A stretch of DNA of 64,000 bases from Nemertoderma westbladi (taxonomy: Eukaryota > Xenacoelomorpha > Nemertodermatida > Nemertodermatidae): positions 124,001 to 188,000 of the forward strand of contig JAUCBJ010007524.1 in the NCBI GenBank assembly GCA_032718475.1, given 5' to 3'. The position numbers were made by a program, and so were the translations under genes. The notes under the pieces were generated by a model. That model had not been told where the DNA came from. It was given only the letters and a program-made list of their open reading frames with translations, and searched no databases. Within the stretch, counting starts at the first letter, position 1; each line of letters opens with the position of its first letter. Shown here piece after piece: positions 1 through 12,626 of this stretch.

Positions 1-200
1 CATTCACCCACTCAAAAGTTATTGCAACTTTAGTGCCTGCGCGGCGTACACCAAAACGGACCTCAATATCCTGTATTGGTTTATGTAGTTTAAGCAGCTC
101 TCTAGTTACATAATAAATATTCGAGAACACTAAATTAGTTTAGCATTGAGTAAGGCAACATCGAGAGTTGAAGAATGGCCTACTATATACTATTGTTATT

Positions 201-302
201 ATTATTATGTTTTATTATGTTGTTGTATTATTGTATATGTGTTGTTGTTATATTATTATGTTTTATTATGTTGTTGTATTATTGTATATGTGTTGTTGTT
301 AT
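201..302. repeat. Two-copy 51-bp tandem repeat
   Basis: A TTAT/GTTGTT-rich unit of 51 bp occurs twice in direct succession (201-251 and 252-302) with no visible difference. Short open frames across it are repeat artefacts. Confidence 0.85.
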
Positions 303-517
303 ATTATTATTATGTTACTATTATTATACTATACTATATTGTATATATTAGGCCATGGTTGAAGAATAAAATAATTTGAATCGCAGTAACTATGGAAGAA
401 ATATAGTAAAATACTACAATTCAATTTATTTTGTAACACTACTGTACTATAGTATATCGCTATGTTTTATTACAGAATTTAGCAACAAAAAAGTACCAAT
501 TTAAGAATAAAATTACG

Positions 518-654
518 TATTACATGGGAAAAAACGTGGAACAATTTTTTTTCAATTTTCTCTCGACCCTTTATTAACCTCGCTGATGCTGCACTCGGTA
601 AATAAAATGCCTCGAGAATAATGAGAAAAAGTTCTACTTTTTTCCCATGTAATA
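518..654. repeat. Inverted repeat, MITE-like
   Basis: Perfect 17-bp arms (TATTACATGGGAAAAAA at 518-534 and its complement at 638-654) enclose about 103 bp with no reading frame. The outermost TA could be a Tc1/mariner-type target site. It may equally be chance structure within the fragment it lies in. Confidence 0.4.
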
Positions 655-1279
655 AATAATTATTATTGTATATTGGTTATGGACAGTATAATATGGTATC
701 AAAGACTTCAGTTCCATCACTACAAAACGTATGTCATGTGACTTATATTCCAGAATAAAAGTCATTAAATAGCAAAAAAGTAGGCTAGAGTTCCGTTTGT
801 ATCAAGGTGTACTAAATAACCTATAGTTATTTAGTACACCTTGGTTTGTATTAACATTTTCAGTAAAAGTTTTTGATGCATTGCAGGACAAATTTTTATA
901 CTAATAATAATGTATATGAATGAGTACTTGATCTTGGCAGACCTAGCTCATGAATTTTATGGTAGCTAGTATTTTTTTTAGCTTGCTAGTATTTTTTGAA
1001 AATTAAAAAATAATAAAAATGATAAAAAAAATTAATAATGTTTTTGAGTGTTTTTATTAGATATTGGTAAATGTTCTAGAACCATAGTATATTTTTATAT
1101 ATAGTGTATATAGTGTATGTTTTTATTATATTGGATCTATTGTTTTTTTTACTAGCTAGTAGGCCGCCTATTTTATGAAAATAAAAAAAAATAATTAAAA
1201 TTAATATTATTTTTAAGTGTCTTTTAGATATTGGTGAATGTTCTAAAAACGTAGTAGATATTTTTTTTAATGTACTTAG
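655..1279. other. AT-rich spacer with no gene
   Basis: Very AT-rich DNA with many stops in all frames. It holds the perfect hairpin at 803-843 and two related AT-rich stretches containing AGATATTGGT(A/G)AATGTTCTA (about 1058 and 1229). No coding sequence is seen. Confidence 0.7.
803..843. repeat. Perfect 18-bp hairpin
   Basis: Left arm 803-820 and right arm 826-843 are perfectly complementary around the 5-nt loop CTATA. It could be a foldback element or a transcribed hairpin; nothing else supports either. Confidence 0.75.
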
Positions 1280-2243
1280 TGTTACGAAATATGGCGCTGT
1301 GTACCAATATTAGCCGTTATACAGTATAATCATTTAGATAAGCCATAATGACGCGCAATTATATTTAGATAAGGAAACTAAAATGCCCATATTTGTGAAT
1401 TTTATCCATTTTGTACAGTATGTAGTCCTACCTATGTAATTTTGTAATTAAATATAAACAAATAGTTCTACAGTAGCAAGTTTCCTATAAAATCCTTTGA
1501 TGTAAGCTTGCTGTTATTAGTATCAATAGGATTAACTGTATATTTGCTTTAATTTCTATTATATTTGCGCTAAATTAGATTTTATGTACCGTGCTTTAAG
1601 TACCGCTAAAATAAGCAACGCCAATATTACCATATATATGGTGGTAATTTGTGATTCTGAGGGGGAATAGGTTCACAATCCGGCTTCCTTATTGGCCTAG
1701 CTGCTTCCAGGTTGGTCTAATGGTATCGCAGATTGGGGAACCAATCAGAGGATTATTGCATCATCCTCGATGAATCACATATAAATTGGCTGTATTTCCG
1801 GTATGTGCGATCCATAATCTCATTCTCACTGTGTTTCTTAATCAATCTCGATGGTTACTGCAAATTAGAATCCGAACTATGATTTCTACCCTTTTTATTA
1901 ATGGTTCTATGTGATTAAGATGCGATAATCCCACGGGATTTTCTTTAGACTGTCAGACTGTTTGTGATTGCATGCGCCGTTACGGTAGCTATTCATTCTA
2001 ATGGCGGGCTAAGGTACCGGTAGGCGCGGCGGGCGCACCGAGGGGTAGCGACGAAGGGAGTGCAGAGGATTCAAAAGCGAGCAACGCTGGCGGGGGGGTC
2101 ACCATTGTGGTCGGAAGGCTAGCAGTGTAGAGAGAAGACCGGTCGCCGGTACAGTAATTAGGGGGCTAACGATCCAGATTTTGTCTCTATTTTGTAGTGT
2201 TAGGGGGGCGGGAATTGGGTTAGTTAGGAAGCCTATATGTACC
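1280..2243 (+). repeat. BEL copy 1 5' LTR (minimum extent)
   Basis: The start is fixed by alignment with both LTRs of copy 2 (48145 and 62847), which all begin TGTTACG and diverge upstream. 2243 matches window end 64000, so the LTR is at least this long; its true end and the primer site cannot be placed. A four-fold short repeat in the copy 2 LTR is present here only once. Confidence 0.8.
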
Positions 2244-5200
2244 CGGGAGAGGCCTTCGTGTTCTACACTGCAAACTGTACATTGAGAACTGCTAACTGTT
2301 AAGTATTGGCTATTGATTGTTACGCTGATTTGTGTATTGCTAAAGTGTGCCTGATTAAATTATGAATGCTTAGTTAGATAGGCGCCTTTTTCCCTTGATT
2401 GATTTCTATTTCTTAGTTTACGATAAATAATTACTGATTAGGCCAAAATAATACGGTATTTAGGCTGTGCGTAATAAATTAGAATTGCGCATTCTGGAAC
2501 ACTTAGTAATTAGTACGCTGTTTCATATTTGTGACTGCAATTAATTAGTAAAATTAAGAATTTGTACGCAGCATAGCGGAGAGTAGTTACGGTAATTATT
2601 TGGAGTACTGTAAACTATTCACGGTATTCATGGGCGGTTATTTGAAAATACCAGACAATAAGCTAGATAGCAGTATCCAGTACGCAGTAGTAGGTTGCTG
2701 GCCTAAAGCCAGCCGAAGGCAAGTTTAGACCCATAGCACCAGTCCCGGTAGGACATTCTGTCACTTTGAGTTATTTTAAACATTCTCACATTCATATATT
2801 CCGTTAGGGAACCCCAGTATTTGCAATTAGAAAGGACGCGTTTATTTGCGCGTTTTTAAACAGTAAGATTATGTGATAATAATACACTCTGAGTGTAAGC
2901 CTCTGACACTCGTTTTAAGTAGCCTAGGGAGCCGTCTCGGGTTTATTGTTTTGGTTATTCCCGCGTGGCTCATAGATTCGAAAAGTTAGCTCTCTATCGA
3001 GCGATCGGTAGAGAAAGGAACAAGCAATTTGCAGGAGCAGTATAAAATTAGTAAAATATATTAGCGGACGGCAGGTTAGCGCCATCCAGCGGCGAGTAGC
3101 GGTTTTGTGTTTAGCAGTAGTGCAGTAGTAGTAATAACGCGCTCCTGATCGCCCCTGTTTAACAGTAGAACACGTGATATTTGCTGTTGCTTGCAACAGT
3201 AAAGAGTGTATTCACTATAGTCGCAATACAGTAGTACATTAGTGTACGCGCTTTTATAGACCTTCAGCAGTTTAACCTGCCGAAATTTATATGTCTTTAT
3301 TGATAAACTGCCTTTTATAAGATGACAAGATTTAATACAAAAACAAACCAAAAACATTAGCCGAAGCCAGTCCATGCGCGTCCAAATGACCCGTTTATAA
3401 CACCGGGAGACTGGATTCGTGGGCTTAAATTTATTTGCGGTCAAGCCTACTGTATTATTCGATTGATTACTAATATATAATCTCTGACAAATATTATTCA
3501 CTTTCGGGAAATATTAGCAGTTCCTTTTAGGACGCGGCGCTCTACCTATGTAAACAGAGTTATGACTGATACTACACACAACGATATGGCTTAAATTTCA
3601 AGCATAGGGCGCATTCTTTAGGAATGCTTTATTATCAGATCCAATCACTTTACAATCACGCACGCTACCGGTAACGCACAACACTGCTCACTGATATGCC
3701 GACAGTTACTGACTTTGATCAGGTATAAAGAGATATGCACTGGACTCAGGTAGTGTCTGTCAAACAACATTAGATTCACTACAAACACAATAATAAAGTC
3801 GCAATTGTTGTACATAACCTTTCTCTCTAACCTGTAGTGTATCAAAGATATTGGGAAAATGTGGGTTGATTATTGATATTCTTCAACTAATAACATCCAA
3901 TTATACTGATACAAAATTACAAACAGTAAAAGCAGTATGACGGTAGGTTAAGATATAATTAGATTGCATTGAATCGTTAAGTTATAAATTGGAATCGTGT
4001 CGAATCGAATCGGATCGAATCGATAATAGCTATGCTTTCTATAATTTAGCCTACTAATGTTCTTATAAAAAGGCAGAAACATTGCGTCATTCCAGCCGAT
4101 CTTCAGGCAGTATGGAACGACATAAACACTGAGTTTGGGAGCTGCTGTAGGTATCTCTTCAAGGAAAACGCAAATCACCCTGATTGGTTGTTAGACCAAA
4201 ACAAAGGAACCAGGAGTCCAATGAGAGCTCCCTCCACGTCATCATCCAGCTGGGAGATGTCGTAATCAGAATCCTTCCCTTGACATAGTGACAGTGAAAT
4301 GCCGCATTGCGGGTTGTGTACCCTGCTACGTCCGCATAAAGCACACATTCAGAAGAATCTATTTTATGTCCGTTAAAAACACTTATACAGCACCCCGAGG
4401 GCTAGGGGATCCAATTATATCTGTAAACGCTTTTACAGCAGGTTTCAGAGTATTTCAGCGTATGGGGGAAAAACTGGATCGCGGGGCGAAGGACCAGTTG
4501 CATCCCACAGAAGCTTTTACAATTAGGCTGACTTGCTGTACTGCAAACAGTAGAAAACGATATTTTGTTCTGCAGTACTATGTACATGCATACAGTGCAT
4601 ACGTACATACGTACATACATACAGTGTGTTCACTTAGGCTGTTAGGTTAGTGTACTGTTTACTTGCTGTACTGCGTACAGTGAGATATACAGTAGTGCGT
4701 TTACTAATCGCAAATACAGCAGTTCATTAGGCCGTTAGGGCAGACTGTAAATTAGTAAGTTTTTTGAAAATTTTAGCTAGGTTTGTGAGAATTCAGTTTC
4801 GGTCAAAATTATTTTATAATAAAATCTAGAGTTTTGTACCGGTATGTTAGATAACCGCTTAGTTGTTTTATACCATCTGGAGATACATGGCGAGACGGAG
4901 CTTGTGAGTTTGGGGTTTGTGTGGGCCTGCGGGTTCGGTTTGCAATCAGCGAAGAGCCTGAGACTTTGGACGCGGACGTGGAATCTCACAGCAAACAAGG
5001 TTAGTTGTTCTGTTGGCACCATTGTATTTGTGGAAGCAGTAAAAAATTACCGGTTGTTTAACTGCGAAGCTGAACTCAATTTATTAGTAGGATAGTTAGG
5101 TTTAGCCGGCCATGGTTTTTTGAATCGCTCAAGTTAGAGAGAGAGAGAGAGAGAGTCGCAACCCGAAGGTATAGCCACGCGCTAGTGGATACATATAATA

Positions 5201-5546
5201 TTTGAAATTAAAATTACGTCGATTAGAGCTATATATATAAAGTTAGAAATATTTTGGGAGACAAATTCATTTTTTGAATATTTTGAATTAGATTCAGAAA
5301 TTATTTTGTGTCATACCGGTATTTAAATGCTATATAATAGCTATAGAATAATATGTTTGTTTAAATATTATACCGGTATTAACTATAACTATATCCTATT
5401 AAATTCACAATATTATATTGCGAATTTATTTCGACATTTGAGACCAACTAATTATTTGACAAATATTTTAATCGTATTTTCGATTAAATTATATATATCT
5501 CGAATTTTGCGAGATTTTAGCCGGAAGGCAAAATATTACTTAGGCT
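2244..5546 (+). other. BEL copy 1 LTR remainder and untranslated leader
   Basis: Aligns throughout with 49299-51519 of copy 2 except for the 3243-4521 insertion. It contains palindromic CTGTAC-n-GTACAG-type motifs near 4530-4680, a GA-repeat at about 5136-5153, and AT-rich DNA just before the gag start. No gene is supported; the 4844 reading frame is discussed under rejected items. Confidence 0.7.
3243..4521. mobile_element. Probable solo LTR (1279 bp) inside BEL copy 1
   Basis: The sequence starts TGTACGCGC, ends GCTTTTACA (TG...CA) and is flanked by the direct repeat ATTAG (3238-3242 and 4522-4526). Copy 2 has the uninterrupted site with a single ATTAG near 50548, which proves insertion. 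There is no long reading frame, so a solo LTR left by recombination is the simplest reading. It matches neither of the other LTRs in the window. A small non-autonomous element with 5-bp duplications is the alternative. Confidence 0.7.
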
Positions 5547-8500
5547 ATGAGTGTCTCAGAGAAGGAGGCACTAGAGGACAGCTATGAGACGGCGGCTGGA
5601 CCGCCGACTGACGATAGCGTCAATATAACTGTTGACGACAATGCCGACTATGACGGCGCAGCGAGTGACGCTGACGTAAGTTAACAGGAGGACGAGACAG
5701 TAACCAGTGAGGATGAGCCAGGTGAAGTAATAGTATTAGGATCCCCTACTGCTACTGTAAGGAAGGATTGCACAGCAGCCCGGCCAGAGGTGAGTGATAG
5801 GGAGAGTAGTGCACCAGACCTGTGGGTATGGTAAGTGCCGTGGCCCCAGCGGCTGTAAGGAGTACCCGTAGTTCCCGTAATGATCCTTCAAGTCCACCGA
5901 GTGTGAGTCAGGTAAGCGAGAGAGAACTAGACATCGCGATAAAGAAGAAACTTCACGCGCATGCCGGACATATAACCCGGACAGCGGACAAGGTAAGGAA
6001 GATACTAGCCGACTCTGGTAACATCGGAAGGGAAGGGTTAGTAGAGGTTAGAAAGGGATACAACTCAGCGTTATTCAAGCAGACGGAGGAGCTTGCAGTC
6101 CTAGCGAAGAGGGCAGTGGAGTCTCAGTCGAGCGACGTGCGACGAGGGTTTACGACAGGGCTTTAGCGGCTTTGTTAGAACACCGCACGTTATCGGAGCG
6201 ATTTCGACGAGTTAGAACAGAAAACTGGTTGCTATGGGTATCGCAAGCGCAGGCGACTCAGGTGAGTGACGCAGAGTCGAGGAACTTAGTGGAGCGGGAA
6301 GATACCCAAGACAAGGAAGAGCGAAAGTATCAGAGGGAAGTCACCAGCTGGCTGTTGCAGAGTGGAGTGGTGGTACCGGGTCAGGTGCTACCGACGACGG
6401 AGAACATCCAACAGAGGACGTTAACTCCACCCGACGACGCATCTAGAGACAGCGGCGATTCTCAGGTTAGTCACGGGCGAGGGAAGGTTATATGCGCTAT
6501 ATCCCTTGTTTCTCACAACTCGGCAGAGGAGAGAAGACGCCGACTAGATGAACAACAAGCAGAGGTTTTGCATGCATCGGAAGCACGGAAGGAAGCCGAA
6601 CGGGAACAGGAGCGCACACGTAAGTTAGACGTGAAGCTGCAAGAGTTGGAAGACATAAGTAAGAGTGAGCAAGCGGAACGCGAAGAACGTGAACTCCAAC
6701 TCGAACGCGAACGCGAAGAATGCGAACTCCAACTCGAACGCGAACGCGAATGGGAAACCAAGGAACGCAAACGCGAAGAACACGAACTCCAACTCGAACG
6801 CGAATGCGAACGGGAAGCCAAGGAACGCGAACAAAGGAGACGCGAACTCCAACTCAAACGCGAGCGCCAGGAGCGCTAACTCGAGCGCGAGAGGGAGCGA
6901 CGCGCATTTGTATGAAGAGAAGGCGCGATTGGAAGAAGAGAGCGCAGCGAGACGAGCGAGGGAAGAAGAACAACGTAAATTGGCGCAGTTGGAAAGTGCA
7001 AGACTAAACCTAGAGAGCGAAGAATGGACCAGGAAGGCGAATAAATCGCCGAGAAGGGGATTCGAATGATCGAAGAATGTGGGGCGAGTGTAGGTACCGA
7101 GTTGCGAGAACTGTTTGCACAGCAGAAGGCCGAACAGGAGGCGAGAACTCTGACTATACGGGAGTCGACGACGACCAGAATTCCTATACCCGGTCCAGCT
7201 ATTACGAGTACACGGATCGCTAAACCGTTCTCTACATATCGCACGCCGGTTGGGATTAGTGCTTCACCCATCGCGCAGGATCCGCGCCATCAGGACGGCA
7301 CGCCACAACGCAATTATTATCGGGAGAAAGAGGAGTTTAGAGAAGAAACTCCGACAGGCCGAGTATTGGGCGTACCGAACCCACGGGTTTGGAATACACG
7401 GATGGATCACTGACCCAGTTCGACGGAGAACTTCCGGGTTAAACCGGAAGAGGGATCATATGAGAGACAGCGGATTACTCAGATAGAGCCGACAATACAG
7501 CAGAACCCTAGCCAGGAATTTATTACGAGGGAGGAGTTAGGTGCTAGTTTAGCGCAAGCTATATCGCCGCACATCCAACCTATAACGGACATGCTTAGTA
7601 ACCTACAGTTAAAGGAAGCAGCCCAGGTAAGAAGTAATTCTAATCCTAGCAGGCCTGAGTTAGATAACGTCCAACCTAGTCAACAAGTACACATATTGGA
7701 GGCAACTATACCACATAGACATCAGGTAGGAACGCCTGTCCCTACGATTCATAATCCCAACTTTGAAAATTCGGCGGAAAGATTTATACAAGAGGCCTGG
7801 GTCAGGGCCTCGGCACGCAAACCAACGCGAGCGCTGAGGACTGACACAGACTCAAGCGATGAAGAGGAAGAAATGAGACGTCAGAAGTCCCAAAACCGGA
7901 AGGAAAGAAGGACTGACACGGAGCAGGTAAGTTTAAATCCCCGGGAAAGGACCAGACTTAATAACCCTGCAGAACTAAATAATTTGTTAACCCGGAACGA
8001 CGCAACCCTTAGAGACATAGGTAAGTTTGCCGCTAGGCAAGGACTGCCGAAGCAACAACCCCAGAAGTTTATGGGCAACCATAGACATTGGAGGACGTTT
8101 AAAACCTATGTCGACGAACAGCTGACCAACACCACCTTTACTCCCAACAAAAAATTCAACTATCTGCTACAGATGCTCCATCGAGAACCTAGAGCCATTG
8201 CTGACAACTTCGTCGGCAATGAAAGAGCATTTGAGTTAGCTATGAAGACGCTTAGCGACATCTATGGGAATAAAACCAAGATGGCACAGTCGATAGTGGA
8301 AGACTTGGGTAAGGGCGGAAGGATTACGACTCCGTTAGAGCTGTTGAACTTGGCGAACGCTATTTCGAACGCATTAGACATCTTGAGGACAGTGAATCTA
8401 CCTCATCATGGTGATCACGCCGAAGTTTTGAAGAGCATAATAAGACATTTAAACATGCGTTACCGACAGAAATGGTGCAAATTAGATAATAAGTGGATCA

Positions 8501-8676
8501 AGGGAAGGTGTTGACACTTCAACACATCCATGACATGATAGCCACAGATGTGGTAGCAGAGATGAAATCAAACTTCTCAGAGGAGAATATGAGGGAGTCT
8601 AAACCTGTTACTGGTAAGTCAATGGTAAGTTTTGACGATGACAGAACCCCTGTGACTTTTAACTCAGTAGACAGAT
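5547..8676 (+). pseudogene. gag: BEL copy 1 gag (broken), up to the non-LTR insertion
   Basis: It starts at ATG 5547, the same codon as copy 2's ATG 51520. It encodes the acidic N-terminus, the coiled-coil Glu/Arg-rich region (about 6530-7000) and the capsid-like part (7591-8514, 307 codons open). Breaks compared with copy 2: TAA at 5682-5684, a deletion near 5815, a one-base loss near 6140, TAA at 6877-6879, frame changes near 6895 and 7045, TGA at 7411-7413 and 8512-8514. Several stops differ from those of copy 2, so the two copies decayed independently. The product would have been the structural Gag protein that forms particles and binds the element RNA. Confidence 0.85.
6680..6890 (+). 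repeat. Coding minisatellite in copy 1 gag
   Basis: About 33-bp units based on CGCGAACTCCAACTCGAACG repeat four or more times and encode ELQLERERE-type coiled-coil heptads. Copy 2 (52680-52800) has fewer and different units, so the array length varies between elements. Confidence 0.8.
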
Positions 8677-9838
8677 ATATTTATTTATTTCTTTATTTAC
8701 CGCAGGCAACATATGGAAAATATTATATTATAATCGCACAATCAGCCCATATCGTCTACCTACGTTACAGCACAATAATTAAATATTAAGTATTCAATTG
8801 ATTACGTATGTATGTACTTAGTAATACTAATAATTCGCTAAATTAAATTTCGCTAAATTAACAGATTTTCGGAATTGCACATTTCAAAAATTCTAGAACT
8901 ATGCAACGCGGTGTAACGATATACAGCATTTACAATATAATTACTGGAACATTTTATCCTACGAAATAAACTTTGAATTGATTTGTAACGTAAATGAATG
9001 AAGCACGAAATATTGTTGCAACCAAAGAAATATGACATACTAGAACCTACAGAGATGAAAAATAGCTTTCTTGCTGCATTATTGTATGCTACCCTTAACC
9101 GATTATAGACAACAGATGAATAGTTCCTACGTGACCATAGAGCATTACAATATAGTGGAGTTATAAACGCTAGAAATAAACGAACTTTCACTGCAACGGT
9201 ACAGGTACTGAATTTTCTAAACAACGTATTTGTACGGGCGTACATACTACCTATTTGTTTCTTTATGTCAAGATCATCATCACGTGATTCGTGTATTATA
9301 TGACCCAAATATGTAAATTTATCAGTTCTAGAAATAACACGCTGGTATAAATATATTGGAGCTATTGTACTTAAGTTACAAGATTTCGGGCACAAAAACA
9401 TTACCTTAGTCTTCTTTAAATTAAACAATATAGAATGTGAAATGGCATAATCCTGACACACATTAACTAACTTTTGTAAACCTATAAGTGAATTTGACAT
9501 TAAACCAATGTCGTCTGCATACATTGTATGATTAATCCTTTGACCATTAATTGAACAACCTACATTAGCCATTATAAGTTTACGGGATAAGTCGTCCATG
9601 TAAACATTAAATAAATAACCAGATAATATTCCGCCTTGCTTCACGCCATTAAACACTGCAAACGTTCTGGAATATGTAGCACCCCAGCGCACTTGTAATG
9701 TTTGATGTCGGTACCAAAAGGCTAAAATACGCACCAAATAGAGTGGTACATTCCTATTTATTAATTTCTGAAAAAGTTTATCGTGATCTATTCTGTCAAA
9801 TGCTTTAGATGCATCCAAGAAACAAATATACATATTTC
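8677..9838 (-). mobile_element. 5'-truncated non-LTR retrotransposon inserted in copy 1
   Basis: Copy 2 is continuous here (54583-54592, ACAGATATAATTCGAG). In copy 1 the site is split by about 1.16 kb. The left boundary, the element's 3' end, is a short A-rich tail (AAATAAAGAAATAAATAAA on the minus strand). A repeat of a few bases (ATATA) flanks the insert, as expected for target-primed insertion, but the AT-rich site makes the exact duplication uncertain. Confidence 0.85.
8853..9833 (-). pseudogene. Reverse transcriptase C-terminal part of the inserted non-LTR element
   Basis: One open frame of 326 codons. Near the N-terminus is the RT motif DASKAFDRIDHDKLF, then GVKQGGILSGYLFNVYMDDL and the catalytic MYADDIGLM (residues about 127-135). 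A long C-terminal tail without RNase H or zinc motif follows. The endonuclease and the first RT motifs are missing because the insertion is 5'-truncated. The frame itself carries no stop, so this is a fairly young insertion. The exact clade (Jockey/CR1-like or relative) is not determined. Confidence 0.8.
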
Positions 9839-12626
9839 ATATATATAATTCGAGTACCCCTGCCTTTAGATCAGACTCGCGAGTATGGTCGGGTGAGCGG
9901 TCAGATAGACCTAAGGAAAAGCAACAGGAGTTGCCGGATGGATTTGTAGGTTGCCAATTCTGCCTACTAAAGGAGGTAAGATCTGACGACCACAAGTTAG
10001 ACAGTTGCAGACGGTTCAAAGAGTTAACTTCGGAACAGAGAAGAGTTTAAGTGCGGAAGTTGGACACCTGTTGGGCATGTCTTGCGCCAGGTCATGTACG
10101 GCACCAGTGCCCGAACAGCAAGGACGGATGCATGGAATGCGGCAGACTTCATCACAAGTTGCTACATGCGGATTTCCATACCCCAACGGACCGTTACCTA
10201 CAGAGAAATCCTCAAAGGAAGGGGAGCAGAGATCCCGTAACGATAAGGAGAAATACGTACACCGGCATTCAGACCAGCTCGAGAAACGAGACCAGCTGAG
10301 CCGCATGTGAATGGACCACACGCCCATAGGACTATATTAGGTTGGTATACACGAGTACCTATGTCTTATGAGTTTACACGACGGATTACAGCCTATAACT
10401 CAACCACCGTTAGTAGAACCACCAGACATAGAAGAGTTTAGGAGAACCTGTATTGACCACTATAGGTTAGCGAGTCGGACGAGGAGTTGATTCCCGATAA
10501 TGTTAGATTGTCGGAGCCACTCTACAACGACCGGACGGATAGTGAACCCGAGGACTACTGTTATCAGACCCGTGGGTCTGGATCAGCAGCCCACACCACT
10601 TATTTGAGTAACGTTTTGACTTATACCGATATAGTGGAGGGTCAGGTGGCTAAATATCGAGACCTCGACATTTTCCAATACAGTGAGGAGGAGCTACAGA
10701 AGGAATTGATACACCAGGACCTCGAGACAGGAGCTAGAACCATCGAATGGCTGGATAGGGACGCAATGGAACCCGGTGGATACGACCTAACCATGTCCAC
10801 TGATGAGAAACGGTCGCTAGAGATGATGGAAGATACCATACGTCTGCTACCGACAGGACATTTTGAAGTTGGAATGTTGTGGCATCGACAACCTCCTAAG
10901 TTGGAGAACAACTACAACTTGGCTCTGAAAAGATTGAACGGAGTAAGGGCTCGGTTGTTAAAGAATCCAGACGTTAGGGAGAAGTATTGCGCCCAGATAA
11001 ACAACTATTTCGCCAAGGGATTTGCTGGGAAGGTAGAGGACCCGGACTTAGTGACGGACCAGACTTATTACCTCCCACACCACTATGTGACTCACCCTGA
11101 CAAACCAGACAAACTCCGAGTAGTCAATGACTGCGCAGCAGTCTATTGAGGTATGTCCCTGAACACAGAGTTGATGGATGGTCCCAACTTAAATAACTAT
11201 CGGCGATTCGCGTTTACTTTTGACATCGAGGCGATGTTTCACCAGGTAAGAGCCTGCAAGGCGGACCAGGATAGTCTCCAATTTCTCTGGTTTGAGAATG
11301 AAGACCTATCTGGCCCAGTGGTTACATACCAGATGTATGTCAGGATATTCGGTGCCCGCGATAGTCCCAACGGCACGCTGTTTGTTCTAAAGAAAACGGC
11401 AACGGCCCAGATTGGTAAGTATCCAGTAGACATTATTGAGTCCATCCTGAGAAACTTCTATATGGACGATGGATTGGACGATGGGATATACATAAGAGGT
11501 TGCATCACGTGGGAAAGTTACACTGTTTGTCGGCAGCGAGACAGCGATTCATTCTATTGCAGCCAAGCAGGGCAGTAGGTACAATGTACGACGCCTGTCT
11601 GGTTTGCACGAGGGTGAATGCCAGAGTATTGGAACAGGAGATGGCTGAACTCCCGGAAGCGAGAGTGCAGGCATATGACCCACCCTTTACAAATACAGGG
11701 GTGGACTGTTTTGGTCCAATTGAGGCAAAGAGTGGACGGCTGACCCACAAGAGATGGGGCCTGGTACTGATATGTATGGCTAGTAGAGCCATGCATATAG
11801 AGCGTGTGGCAGACATGTCGACCAAATCTCTGCTCCTGGCCTTAAGAGATTTATGGCCAGGAGAGGACTAGTAAAGGCGTTCTACTCCGACAAGGGTACA
11901 AACTTTGTTGGAGGGAATAGCGAGTTGAACGGGGCTCATAGGGCGGCGCAGAATAGAGAAATCTCTGCAGCACTTTTGCCGCAAAGAGTGGAGTGGAAGT
12001 TTAACACTCCAGAAAGTCCCTGGAGAGGAGGAAGTTGGGAGCGTTTGGTTCGTTCCATAAAACAGGCCATTACTAAAACATTGCCTGTAAACAAACAACT
12101 TACCGACGACGAGCTGGTAACAGCTTTCATCAAAATCGAGCATACATTGAACTCGAGGCCAATAGCTATGTTGCCAGACGGTGTTGCATTAACGCCGAAT
12201 CATTTGCTAATGCAGAGTCCAGTGTTTCTTGTGCCGGCATCAGAACCCAGTAGTGCCGACCTATATAGTCGTAAGAGCTGGAAAATAACTCAATTTGTTG
12301 CGTACACATTCTGGGAATATTGGCGGGAATATTATCTTCCCACAATATCCACCAGATCTAAGTGGTACAAAACAGTTCGAAGCCTCCAAACAGGAGACTA
12401 CGTATTAATAACTGAACCAGTTGTCAAGAGAAAATATTGGGAGACCGGAGTCATCTTGCACATACACCCGGACGTACAAAATATAGTGCGCACCGTCACT
12501 GTGAAAATAAGGTGCAAGTGTCCGAACCCAAAGAAGTGTAAAACTAATGGTTTACACACCTTGGACAGACCGGTACAAGATATCGTGTTATTAGAGGAGA
12601 CGCGCATCGAGACAGGAGACTTATAA
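9839..12626 (+). pseudogene. pol: BEL copy 1 pol (deleted and broken)
   Basis: Continues gag-pol after the non-LTR insertion. It has zinc knuckles near 10055-10195, then a deletion that removes nearly all of the protease (junction near 10285; matches 55008-55593 of copy 2). RT follows from 10487 (open to TGA 11147-11149, then 11153 on) through YMDD near 11460. A second deletion joins the RT active-site region directly to the integrase zinc region (copy 2 about 56841-58612), losing RNase H. Integrase continues at 11500-12626, with a one-base frameshift near 11842. A 27-bp deletion near 11200 removes part of the RT. The end of integrase (11853-12626, 257 codons) is open. Confidence 0.85.

Larger units (their letters stand above)
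1..660 (-). mobile_element. 5' part of a non-LTR retrotransposon, cut by the window edge
   Basis: Positions 352-441 match 38271-38350 almost base for base, and about 497-585 matches about 38395-38455. That second place is the 5' end of the APE/RT element at 34.9-38.4 kb, so this is probably a relative on the same strand. In the minus frame, 1 to about 135 is open for roughly 45 codons (ending VRRAGTKVAITFEWVN at the edge), possibly coding sequence that continues outside. A simple repeat at 201-302 separates the two parts. No catalytic motif is visible, so family assignment rests on the shared 5' sequence only. Confidence 0.4.

Noticed and set aside
146-379. Tyr/Leu/Val-rich frames near the left edge
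   Set aside because: They run through a TTAT/GTTGTT tandem repeat and begin with non-ATG codons; repeat artefacts.
4288-4650. 120-codon plus frame near the end of the solo LTR
   Set aside because: It crosses the insertion boundary at 4521-4526, so it cannot be an old gene.
4844-5095. Open frame in the BEL leader, present in both copies (also 50823-51161)
   Set aside because: Between copies about eight changes are non-synonymous and four synonymous, as expected without selection, and the frame ends differently in each copy. Not supported as a gene.
6513-6857. Ser/Arg-rich minus-strand frames opposite gag
   Set aside because: Antisense of the Glu/Arg coiled-coil repeat; composition effect.
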